NCBI GenBank assembly: GCA_963701265.1 | Contig: OY969581.1 | Location: 744,001-808,000 of the forward strand | From: VRUE01 sp963701265 | GTDB lineage: Bacteria > Actinomycetota > Thermoleophilia > Solirubrobacterales > 70-9 | Direction: 5' to 3' | DNA: 64,000 nt | In this document: positions 49,526 to 56,579 of the stretch, one piece after another | Numbering within the stretch: the first letter of the stretch is position 1 | How the letters are laid out: each line of letters begins with the position of its first letter | Made by a program: the position numbers and the translations under genes | Notes under the pieces: model-generated | Databases searched by the model: none | What the model was told of the DNA's origin: nothing | The model's input: the letters and a program-made list of their open reading frames with translations, nothing else

Positions 49526-50022
49526 TGGCTGAGACGCCTCGCTCCGAGGAGATCGGGCTGCACAACCTGCGGCCGAAGCCCGGTTCGCGCAAGCCGCGCA
49601 AGCGCTTGGGCCGCGGCGAGGGCTCGGGCCTGGGCAAGACCTCCGGCCGGGGGCACAAGGGCGCTGGCTCTCGTTCGGGCAGCAAACGCAAGCCCGGTTA
49701 CGAAGGCGGCCAGAACCCGATCCACATGCGGATGCGAAAGCTTCGTGGCCCGCACAAAAAGCAGTCGATGCCGTTCGAGAACTTCAGGACCACGTCGCAG
49801 CCGGTCAACCTCGCTGACCTGGAGGAGCGCTTCGACGCCGACGCCGAGGTGACGCCCGAGACCCTCAAGGAAAAGGGCCTCGCCAAGCGCTCGGACCCGG
49901 TCAAGATCCTCGCCCGTGGCGAGATCTCCAAGAAGCTGACGGTCAAAGCGCACGGCTTCAGCGCGGCGGCCAAAGAGAAGATAGAAGCGGCTGGCGGTTC
50001 CTGCCACACTCTGGAGCCCTAA
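49525..50022 (+). CDS. rplO: 50S ribosomal protein L15
   Basis: 165 aa from ATG 49525. IGLHNLRPKPGSRKPRKRLG, GRGEGSGLGKTSGRGHKGAG and SRSGSKRKPGYEGGQNPIHM are the conserved Gly/Lys/Arg-rich N-terminus; ILARGEISKKLTVKAHGFSA is the C-terminal fold. L15 is a late-assembly protein near L35. Normal length. Stop overlaps secY start (TAATG). Confidence 0.96.
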   Translation: MAETPRSEEIGLHNLRPKPGSRKPRKRLGRGEGSGLGKTSGRGHKGAGSRSGSKRKPGYEGGQNPIHMRMRKLRGPHKKQSMPFENFRTTSQPVNLADLEERFDADAEVTPETLKEKGLAKRSDPVKILARGEISKKLTVKAHGFSAAAKEKIEAAGGSCHTLEP

Positions 50023-51296
50023 TGCTCCGGACTATTGCGAACGCCTTCAGCGTCGCCGAGATTCGAAAGAAGCTCGCCTTCACCGCGGCGATGCTGCTGC
50101 TGTACCGGCTCGGTGCCTACATTCCGGCGCCCGGCGTCGACCTCGATGCGGTCAAGGAACTGCAGAACAACTTCGCCGGCGGCGGGATCCTCAGCTTCCT
50201 CAACACCTTCTCGGGCGGCAGCCTCTCGCGCCTCTCGCTCTTCGCGCTGGGGATCATGCCCTACATCACGGCCTCGATCATCCTGCAACTGCTGACCGTG
50301 GTCGTACCGTCGCTGGAGAAGCTGCAAAAAGAAGGCGAGGTCGGCCAGCAGAAGATCACCCAGTACACGCGCTACCTCACCGTCGGCCTGGCGTTCGGTC
50401 AGTCCTTCGGCTACGTCTTCCTCTTCCAGTCCTTCGGACAGCAGTCGGGTGGCAACAACTTCCTCGGCAACCTCGGTGGGCCCAAGGTGCTGCTGATCGT
50501 GATCTCGCTGACGGCGGGCTGCACGCTGCTGATGTGGCTCGGCGAGCTGATCACACAGCGCGGCATCGGCAACGGCATCTCGCTGATGATCTTCGCCTCG
50601 ATCGTCTCCGGCCTGCCAACCGGGCTGCAGTCCTGGTGGTCCAACCCGGATCAGGTCTTCGTCGTGATGATGCCCTTCATCGCCCTCGCCGTGATCGTCG
50701 CGATCGTCTTCGTCCAGGAGGGTCAGAGACGCATCCCGGTCCAATATGCGAAACGCGTCGTCGGGCGAAAAATGACCTCTGGCGGCTCGACCTATCTGCC
50801 GCTGCGGGTCAACATGGCCGGCGTCATTCCGGTCATCTTCGCCGCCTCGATCATGGCCTTCCCGCCGACGATCGGGCAGCTCCTCAACACCCCGGCCGCA
50901 CTCGACTTCGCCGCCTTCTTCAGCCCCAGCAGTTGGGCCTACGTGGTGGGCGAGGTCTTCTTCATCGTCATCTTCACCTACTTCTACACGGCGGTCACCT
51001 TCAACCCGGTTGACCAAGCCGACAACCTGAAGAAGTACGGCGGTTTCATTCCCGGCGTTCGCCCGGGGCGACCGACCGCCGAGTACCTCGATCGCATCCT
51101 CTCGCGCTTGACCTTCCCCGGTGCCCTGTACCTCGGCGCCGTGGCCGCGCTGCCGACGATCCTGCTCAGCCAGACTTCGGCCAACTTCGCCTTTGGCGGC
51201 ACCTCGATCCTGATCGTGATCGGTGTCGCGCTGGAAACCGTGAAGCAGCTCGAGGCGCAGTTGATGATGCGTAACTACGAGGGCTTCCTCAAATAG
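50022..51296 (+). CDS. secY: Preprotein translocase channel SecY
   Basis: 424 aa from ATG 50022 (TAATG with rplO). Ten predicted membrane spans. First span KKLAFTAAMLLLYRLGAYIP with the plug region after it (FSGGSLSRLSLFALGIMPYI); the cytoplasmic loop QEGQRRIPVQYAKRVVGR carries the conserved ribosome and SecA contact; the last spans end TVKQLEAQLMMRNYEGFLK. It forms the protein-conducting channel with SecE (20432) and SecG (not in window). Standard length. adk starts 10 nt after its stop. Confidence 0.97.
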   Translation: MLRTIANAFSVAEIRKKLAFTAAMLLLYRLGAYIPAPGVDLDAVKELQNNFAGGGILSFLNTFSGGSLSRLSLFALGIMPYITASIILQLLTVVVPSLEKLQKEGEVGQQKITQYTRYLTVGLAFGQSFGYVFLFQSFGQQSGGNNFLGNLGGPKVLLIVISLTAGCTLLMWLGELITQRGIGNGISLMIFASIVSGLPTGLQSWWSNPDQVFVVMMPFIALAVIVAIVFVQEGQRRIPVQYAKRVVGRKMTSGGSTYLPLRVNMAGVIPVIFAASIMAFPPTIGQLLNTPAALDFAAFFSPSSWAYVVGEVFFIVIFTYFYTAVTFNPVDQADNLKKYGGFIPGVRPGRPTAEYLDRILSRLTFPGALYLGAVAALPTILLSQTSANFAFGGTSILIVIGVALETVKQLEAQLMMRNYEGFLK

Positions 51297-51306
51297 GCTG
51301 CAACAA

Positions 51307-51990
51307 GTGTCTGCGGAGTTGAACCTGGTCCTGCTCGGCCCGCCCGGGTCGGGGAAGGGGACGCAGGGCGAGCGCCTCCAGGAGGACCTCGAGCTGCCTT
51401 ATTACGCGACGGGCGACATCCTGCGCGCCGCGGTGCGCGAGGGCACGGAGTTGGGGCGGGCCGCCAAGGACTACATGGACCGCGGCGATCTTGTCCCCGA
51501 CGAGGTGATCGTCGGCATGATCGGCGAGCGAATCGACTCCAGCGAGGCAGCCGATGGCTTCATCCTCGACGGCTTCCCCCGCACGGCTCCGCAGGCTGAG
51601 GCGCTGGCCTCGAAGTTGGGTGAGCTGGGACGGGAGCTGACCGCGGTGCTGCTGATCGATGTCAGCGACGAGGAGGTAGTGCGCAGGCTGGGCGGGCGGC
51701 GCACCTGCGTCGAGAACGGCCACGTCTTCCACGTCGAGTTCAACCCGCCAAAGCAAGAGGGGATCTGCGACGTCGACGGCAGCGAGCTCGTCGTCCGCGA
51801 CGACGACAAGCCCGAGGTGATTCGCCACCGGCTCGAGCAGTACCACGCCAAGACCGCGCCGCTGATCGAGCACTACGACAGCCAGAGCCTTTTGCGCCAG
51901 ATCGACGGCGCCGCCTCACCCGACGCGGTTGCCGATGAGATCCAGCGCACCCTTGCGACGCTGCGCCTCGAGGCCGACGAGGCGATCTAG
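51307..51990 (+). CDS. adk: Adenylate kinase
   Basis: 227 aa from GTG 51307. P-loop GPPGSGKGTQ, NMP-binding TGDILRAAVREGTELG, DGFPRTAPQAE, and a long LID domain. In Gram-positive Adk the LID binds zinc through four cysteines. Here only the first cysteine of each pair remains (RRTCVENG and GICDVDG), so zinc is unlikely and a hydrogen-bond network may replace it. It interconverts ATP + AMP and 2 ADP. Usual operon place between secY and map. Confidence 0.95.
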   Translation: MSAELNLVLLGPPGSGKGTQGERLQEDLELPYYATGDILRAAVREGTELGRAAKDYMDRGDLVPDEVIVGMIGERIDSSEAADGFILDGFPRTAPQAEALASKLGELGRELTAVLLIDVSDEEVVRRLGGRRTCVENGHVFHVEFNPPKQEGICDVDGSELVVRDDDKPEVIRHRLEQYHAKTAPLIEHYDSQSLLRQIDGAASPDAVADEIQRTLATLRLEADEAI

Positions 51991-52015
51991 CCGGCACCGC
52001 GAGGGGCCCACTAGC

Positions 52016-52783
52016 GTGTACAAGATGATCATCCGCAAGACCCCGGAGCAGGTCGACAAAATGGCTGCGGCCGGCGAGATCCTGGTCCGCTGTCTGCACA
52101 TGCTCAAGGCCAAGGCCCGGCCGGGGGTGACGACCAAGGAGCTGGACCTCGCCGCCGAGAAGCTGATCCGCTCGCAGGGAGCCGAGCCGGCCTTCAAGGG
52201 TTACCGCGGCTTCCCCGGCTCGATCTGCGCCTCGCCCAACTCGATGGTCGTGCACGGCATCCCCGGCCACTACGAGTGCAAGCGCGGCGACGTCTTGTCA
52301 ATTGACGTCGGCGTGATCAAGGACGGCTGGGTTGCCGACGCCGCGATGACGGTGCCGATCGGCCCGATCGAGGCCGAGGCAAGAAAACTTCTTGACGTGA
52401 CCAAAGCCTCGCTCTTTGCCGGGGTCGAGCAGATGCAGCCGGGCAACAAGCTCGGCGACGTCTCGGCGGCGATCCAGCGTGCGGTGGAGATCGAGGGTCT
52501 CTCGGTCATCCGCACCCTGGTCGGCCACGGGATCGGCCGTGAGATGCACGAGGACCCGCAGGTCCCCAATTTCGGCACGGCGGGCAAGGGCCCGGTGCTC
52601 GAGGAGGGCACTGTGCTGGCGATCGAGCCGATGGTCAATGTCGGTGGTCCGCTGGTGCGCATGGGGGACGACGGCTGGGCCGTCTACTCGCAGGACGGCT
52701 CGCTGGCGGCGCATTTCGAGTTCACCGTCGCCGTCACCGCCGACGGTCCCCGCATACTTACTCCCTGGCACGACGAGGACTAG
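52016..52783 (+). CDS. map: Methionine aminopeptidase, type I
   Basis: 255 aa from GTG 52016, chosen for GAGGGG ~10 nt upstream; ATG 52025 is the alternative. Metal-site sequence: SIDVGVIKDGWVADAAMTVP (two Asp), GHGIGREMHEDPQVPN (His), EEGTVLAIEPMVNVGG (Glu) and AAHFEFTVAVTADG (Glu). His in VVHGIPGH fits the substrate site. Removes the initiator Met from nascent proteins. No SH3-binding N-terminal extension, unlike some actinobacterial paralogues. Confidence 0.96.
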   Translation: MYKMIIRKTPEQVDKMAAAGEILVRCLHMLKAKARPGVTTKELDLAAEKLIRSQGAEPAFKGYRGFPGSICASPNSMVVHGIPGHYECKRGDVLSIDVGVIKDGWVADAAMTVPIGPIEAEARKLLDVTKASLFAGVEQMQPGNKLGDVSAAIQRAVEIEGLSVIRTLVGHGIGREMHEDPQVPNFGTAGKGPVLEEGTVLAIEPMVNVGGPLVRMGDDGWAVYSQDGSLAAHFEFTVAVTADGPRILTPWHDED

Positions 52784-52920
52784 CGCCTCGGCGCCTGGGG
52801 CGGCAGTCCCCAGCGGAACGCCCCTGCTATCTTTCCCGGTCGGTCCACTGGGCCGGTTTGTGCCTGCCGTCCAACTCCTGGGGCGTGCGGGAGTCCTGTA
52901 TTCGATACGAGACCGGAGCA

Positions 52921-53034
52921 ATGAAGGTTCGAGCTTCCGTAAAGCCGATGTGCGAAAAGTGCAAGATCATCCGCCGCAATGGCGCGGTACTCGTGATCTG
53001 CCAAAACCCCCGACACAAGCAACGTCAGGGCTAG
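52921..53034 (+). CDS. rpmJ: 50S ribosomal protein L36, zinc-binding form
   Basis: 37 aa from ATG 52921. MKVRASVKPMCEKCKIIRRN then GAVLVICQNPRHKQRQG with a C-x2-C-x12-C-x4-H zinc site, the C+ form. The normal neighbour infA is missing: the 137 nt between map and rpmJ is too short and has no IF-1 frame. A TATCTT box at ~52830 could be a promoter. rpsM starts 7 nt after the stop. Confidence 0.94.
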   Translation: MKVRASVKPMCEKCKIIRRNGAVLVICQNPRHKQRQG

Positions 53035-53041
53035 GTCGCGC

Positions 53042-53413
53042 ATGGCACGTATCGCAGGAGTCAACGTCCCGGTCGGCAAGCGCGTCGAAATCGGCCTCAC
53101 CTACATCTTTGGGATCGGTCGCTCGACCGCCCAGAAGATCCTCGAGGAGGCCAAAGTCGATCCCAACACCATGGTTAAAGACTTGACCGAGGATGAGGTC
53201 ATTCGCCTCCGCGACGCGGTCGATCAGCGCGAGGTCGAGGGCGACCTGCGCCGCGAGCGCTCCCAGGACGTCAAACGGCTGATGGAGATCGGCTCCTATC
53301 GCGGCCTGCGCCACCGCCGCGGCCTGCCCGTTCGCGGTCAGCGGACCAAGACCAACGCCCGCGGCCGCAAGGGCCCGCGCCGGATGAGCGTCGCCGGCAA
53401 GCGCAAGGTATAG
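53042..53413 (+). CDS. rpsM: 30S ribosomal protein S13
   Basis: 123 aa from ATG 53042. ARIAGVNVPVGKRVEIGLTY, IFGIGRSTAQKILEEAKVDP, GSYRGLRHRRGLPVRGQRTK and TNARGRKGPRRM. S13 forms bridges to L5 and 23S rRNA helix 38 and touches P-site tRNA. Normal length. rpsK starts 5 nt after the stop. Confidence 0.97.
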   Translation: MARIAGVNVPVGKRVEIGLTYIFGIGRSTAQKILEEAKVDPNTMVKDLTEDEVIRLRDAVDQREVEGDLRRERSQDVKRLMEIGSYRGLRHRRGLPVRGQRTKTNARGRKGPRRMSVAGKRKV

Positions 53414-53418
53414 AGCAG

Positions 53419-53820
53419 ATGGCCGCAGCCAAAAAACCCGCCAAAGGGCGCTCGCGCCGCCGCGTCAAGAAGAACGTCACTTACGGCCAGGCGCACATCA
53501 AGACTTCCTTCAACAACACGATCGTCACCCTGACCGACACCGAAGGCAACGTCATTGCCTGGGAGTCGGCCGGCTCGGCGGGGTTCAAAGGGTCGCGTAA
53601 GTCGACCCCCTTCGCCGCTCAGGTGACCGCGGACGCGGCCGCCAAGAAGGGGATGGAACACGGTCTCGAGAAGGTCGAGGTCTTCGCCAAGGGCGCCGGC
53701 TCCGGTCGTGAGACCGCGATCCGCTCGCTGCAGGCTGCCGGCCTCGATGTCACCACCGTCAAGGACGTCTCCCCGCAGGCCCACAACGGCTGCCGCCCGA
53801 AGAAGCGGAGGCGCGTCTAA
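53419..53820 (+). CDS. rpsK: 30S ribosomal protein S11
   Basis: 133 aa from ATG 53419. ITYGQ-like VTYGQAHIKTSFNNTIVTLT, GNVIAWESAGSAGFKGSRKS, TPFAAQVTADAAAKKGMEHG and the C-terminal NGCRPKKRRRV. S11 lies on the platform near the E site. Normal length. Stop overlaps rpsD start (TAATG). Confidence 0.97.
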   Translation: MAAAKKPAKGRSRRRVKKNVTYGQAHIKTSFNNTIVTLTDTEGNVIAWESAGSAGFKGSRKSTPFAAQVTADAAAKKGMEHGLEKVEVFAKGAGSGRETAIRSLQAAGLDVTTVKDVSPQAHNGCRPKKRRRV

Positions 53821-54440
53821 TGGCTCGCGATACCGCGCCGCAGTGCAAGCAGTGCCGTCGCGAGGGCCAGAAGCTCTTCCTCAAGGGCGAGCGCTGCTTC
53901 ACCGACAAGTGCGGGGTCGAGCGCCGCTCCTACCCGCCCGGCGAGCACGGCCGCGGCCGCATGCGCCAGTCCGAGTACCGCGTGCAGCTGCGCGAGAAGC
54001 AGAAGACGCGCCGCTACTACCAGGTGCTGGAGAAACAGTTCCGCGCCTACTACGACAAGGCCTCACGCCAAGAGGGCGTTACCGGTGAGAACCTCCTGCG
54101 CCTGCTCGAGTCGCGCTTCGACAACGTGCTGGTCCGCCTCGGCTTTGCCGCCTCGCGGCGCCAGGCCCGCCAGCTGATCAGCCACGGCCACTGGCTGATC
54201 AACGGCCGCCGCGTTGACATCCCCTCCTACCAAGTGCGCCCCGAGGACGTGATCTCGATCAAGTCGAGCTCATCCGCCGGGGACACGATTCGCAAGGCAA
54301 CGGAGCTCGTCTCCACCGTGCCGGCCTGGTTGCAGGCCGACCACGACTCCCTTACCGCCAAGGTCCTGCGCTACCCAGAGCGCGCAGAGATCTCGGCACC
54401 GGTGCAGGAGCAGCTGATCGTCGAGCTGTACTCCAAGTAA
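53820..54440 (+). CDS. rpsD: 30S ribosomal protein S4, zinc-binding form
   Basis: 206 aa from ATG 53820. N-terminal zinc site CKQCRREGQKLFLKGERC and TDKC; RKQKTRRYYQVLEKQ-type helix as REKQKTRRYYQVLEKQFRAY; S4 RNA-binding domain RLGFAASRRQARQLISHGHW and LINGRRVDIPSYQVRPEDVI. S4 starts 30S assembly on the 5' domain of 16S rRNA. C+ form, in line with zinc forms of L33, L36 and S14. A 37-nt gap precedes rpoA. Confidence 0.96.
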   Translation: MARDTAPQCKQCRREGQKLFLKGERCFTDKCGVERRSYPPGEHGRGRMRQSEYRVQLREKQKTRRYYQVLEKQFRAYYDKASRQEGVTGENLLRLLESRFDNVLVRLGFAASRRQARQLISHGHWLINGRRVDIPSYQVRPEDVISIKSSSSAGDTIRKATELVSTVPAWLQADHDSLTAKVLRYPERAEISAPVQEQLIVELYSK

Positions 54441-54477
54441 CCGGATCCTTTTCTGAACACGCATACGCAAGGAACAC

Positions 54478-55458
54478 ATGACCACTGATTTCCAGGTCCC
54501 TCGCATCACCTCAGAGAAAGTGGACGATCGCCGCGGCACCTTCACCGTCGAGCCGCTCGACAAGGGCTTCGGCTACACCTTCGGCAACAGTCTCCGCCGC
54601 GTCCTGCTCTCCTCGCTGGGCGGTGCTGCCGTCACCAGCGTTCGCATCGAGGGCGTCGCCCACGAGTTCTCCACCGTGCCGGGGGTCAAGGAGGATGTCA
54701 CCGACATCATCCTCAACCTCAAGGATCTCGTCGTCCGCATGCACACCGATGCCGATGAGGTCGAGGCTCCGCTTGTCGCCACCGGCCCCGGAGAGGTCAA
54801 GGCGAAGGACATCGACCTGCCCTCGGGTGTCGAGATTCTCAACCCCGAGGCGCCGATCGCGACGCTGGAGAAGAAAACCAAGCTCGAGATCTACCTGACC
54901 ATCGGCCGCGGCCGCGGGTACTCACCGGCCGAGGAGAACAAGTCCGATGAGCAGCCGATCGGCGTAATCCCGATCGACTCGATCTTCTCGCCGATTCGCC
55001 GTGCTTCCTACTCGGTGGCGACGGCGCGCGTCGGCCAGCGCACCGATTTCGACAAGCTCACTCTCGACCTCGAGACCGACGGCTCGATCGAGCCGGGTGC
55101 TGCCCTGCGCGAGGCCTCCGAGATCCTGATCAAGAGCCTGGCGATCTTCACCGACGCCGACCGGGTCGAGGAGCTGACCGCGCGTGAACCGGTCCCGACC
55201 CACACCGCCGATGTTCTCCCCGGCCCCGCCGGCGATGGCATCGCCAGCAGCAACGGCCTCGATGAGATCCTGATCGAGGAGCTGGAGCTCGGCGTACGGT
55301 CCTACAACTGCCTCAAGCGGGCGGGAGTGCAGACCGTTGGCGACCTGGTGCGCAAGACGCGCTCCGAGCTGAACGCGATTCCCAACTTTGGTTCGAAGTC
55401 GATCGAGGAAGTAATCGAGACCCTGCACGCACGCGGGCTCGATCTTCAGGGAGACTGA
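54478..55458 (+). CDS. rpoA: DNA-directed RNA polymerase subunit alpha
   Basis: 326 aa from ATG 54478. NTD: RGTFTVEPLDKGFGYTFGNS, LRRVLLSSLGGAAVTSVRIE and FSTVPGVKEDVTDIILNLKD. A linker (~225-255) is followed by the CTD: ELELGVRSYNCLKRAGVQTV and ELNAIPNFGSKSIEEVIETL, with the DNA- and activator-binding helix-hairpin-helix. It dimerises to start polymerase assembly. Standard length. rplQ starts 19 nt after the stop. Confidence 0.97.
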   Translation: MTTDFQVPRITSEKVDDRRGTFTVEPLDKGFGYTFGNSLRRVLLSSLGGAAVTSVRIEGVAHEFSTVPGVKEDVTDIILNLKDLVVRMHTDADEVEAPLVATGPGEVKAKDIDLPSGVEILNPEAPIATLEKKTKLEIYLTIGRGRGYSPAEENKSDEQPIGVIPIDSIFSPIRRASYSVATARVGQRTDFDKLTLDLETDGSIEPGAALREASEILIKSLAIFTDADRVEELTAREPVPTHTADVLPGPAGDGIASSNGLDEILIEELELGVRSYNCLKRAGVQTVGDLVRKTRSELNAIPNFGSKSIEEVIETLHARGLDLQGD

Positions 55459-55477
55459 ACGGGGAGCTGAGCAGGAG

Positions 55478-55831
55478 ATGCGCCACCGCAAGAAGCGAAA
55501 CAAGCTGAGCCGCGATGCGGCGCATCGTGAGTCCCTGCTCTCAAACCTCTCCAAGCAGCTGATTGAGCACGAACGGATCAAGACCTCGCAGGCCAAGGCG
55601 AAGGCGGTCAAGCCCGAGGTCGAGCAGCTGATCACCCTGGCCAAGCGCGGTGACCTGCACGCGCGTCGCCAGGCGCTGGCGACGCTGCACAACGACAAGT
55701 TCATCGTGCACAAGCTGTTTGAGGAGGTCGCGCCGCGTTACGTGGAGCGGCCCGGTGGCTACACCAGGATCGTCAAGTTGGGCCCGAGGAAGTCGGACTC
55801 GACTGAGATGGTCTATCTAGAGCTCGTCTAG
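55478..55831 (+). CDS. rplQ: 50S ribosomal protein L17
   Basis: 117 aa from ATG 55478. MRHRKKRNKLSRDAAHRESL, LLSNLSKQLIEHERIKTSQA and FEEVAPRYVERPGGYTRIVK then LGPRKSDSTEMVYLELV. L17 lies near the tunnel exit. Normal length. It is the last gene of the plus-strand run: its TAG overlaps the TAG of the convergent truA in one CTAG. Confidence 0.97.
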   Translation: MRHRKKRNKLSRDAAHRESLLSNLSKQLIEHERIKTSQAKAKAVKPEVEQLITLAKRGDLHARRQALATLHNDKFIVHKLFEEVAPRYVERPGGYTRIVKLGPRKSDSTEMVYLELV

Positions 55832-56565
55832 CTCTCGTACGAAACCGATTCCAGGTACAGGCCGTGAGGAGGAGCCGTTTCGCCTGCCTCGGTGCGGGGT
55901 GCTCCCCGTAGGAGATGCTTGAAGCTTTCAAGCGTTCGGCGGCCGCTGGCTACCTCCAGCTGGGTGCCGACGAGGATGCGGACCATGCTGCGCATGAAGG
56001 CGTCGGCGGTGACGTGGAAGGTGGTGATGTCGCCGTCGCGGGACCAGGCGGCGGTGAAGATCTTGCGGTTGAAGTGGACGTGGTCGGTTTGGGTGGGGGT
56101 GAAGGCCGTGAAGTCGTGCTTGCCAGGGAGAGCCGTTGCGCAGGCTTCCAGGGCCTCGTATTCCATCCTGTGGGGCCACCAGAGGGCGCGCTTCTCCTCG
56201 AAGGGGCTGGAGCTGCGGCGGGCGAGGATGCGGTAGCGGTAGGTGCGTGAGGTGGCGTCGCGCCGAGCATCGAAGCCGTCCTCGGTCGGCGTTGCCGCGG
56301 TGACCGCAATGTCGCGAGGGCCCAAGCCATTCAATCTCTGCGCCAGGTTGACCGGCATCTCGCCGGCGCTGGCAAAGCTCGCCACCTGTCCCTCCGCATG
56401 CACCCCCGCATCGGTGCGCCCAGCGACCGTCAGCTTGACCGGTTCGCGCAGGACAGTCTCCAATGCCGTCTCGAGCTCCTCCTGCACCGTCCGCACCCCG
56501 GCCTGTTTGGCCCAGCCCTTGAAGCCGGTTCCGTCGTATTCGATCTCCAGCCGCACGCTCGTCAC
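55828..56565 (-). CDS. truA: tRNA pseudouridine(38-40) synthase TruA
   Basis: 245 aa from GTG 56565. LEIEYDGTGFKGWAKQAGVR, and the catalytic loop VAGRTDAGVHAEGQVASF with nucleophile Asp52. RRDATSRTYRYRILARRSSS and FMRSMVRILVGTQLEVASGR are conserved RNA-binding parts. TruA makes pseudouridine in the anticodon stem-loop. In many bacteria it follows rplQ on the same strand; here it is convergent and tied to ligA (14-nt gap). Confidence 0.95.
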   Translation of the reverse strand: MTSVRLEIEYDGTGFKGWAKQAGVRTVQEELETALETVLREPVKLTVAGRTDAGVHAEGQVASFASAGEMPVNLAQRLNGLGPRDIAVTAATPTEDGFDARRDATSRTYRYRILARRSSSPFEEKRALWWPHRMEYEALEACATALPGKHDFTAFTPTQTDHVHFNRKIFTAAWSRDGDITTFHVTADAFMRSMVRILVGTQLEVASGRRTLESFKHLLRGAPRTEAGETAPPHGLYLESVSYES

Positions 56566-56579
56566 GGCCCGCAGTATGC

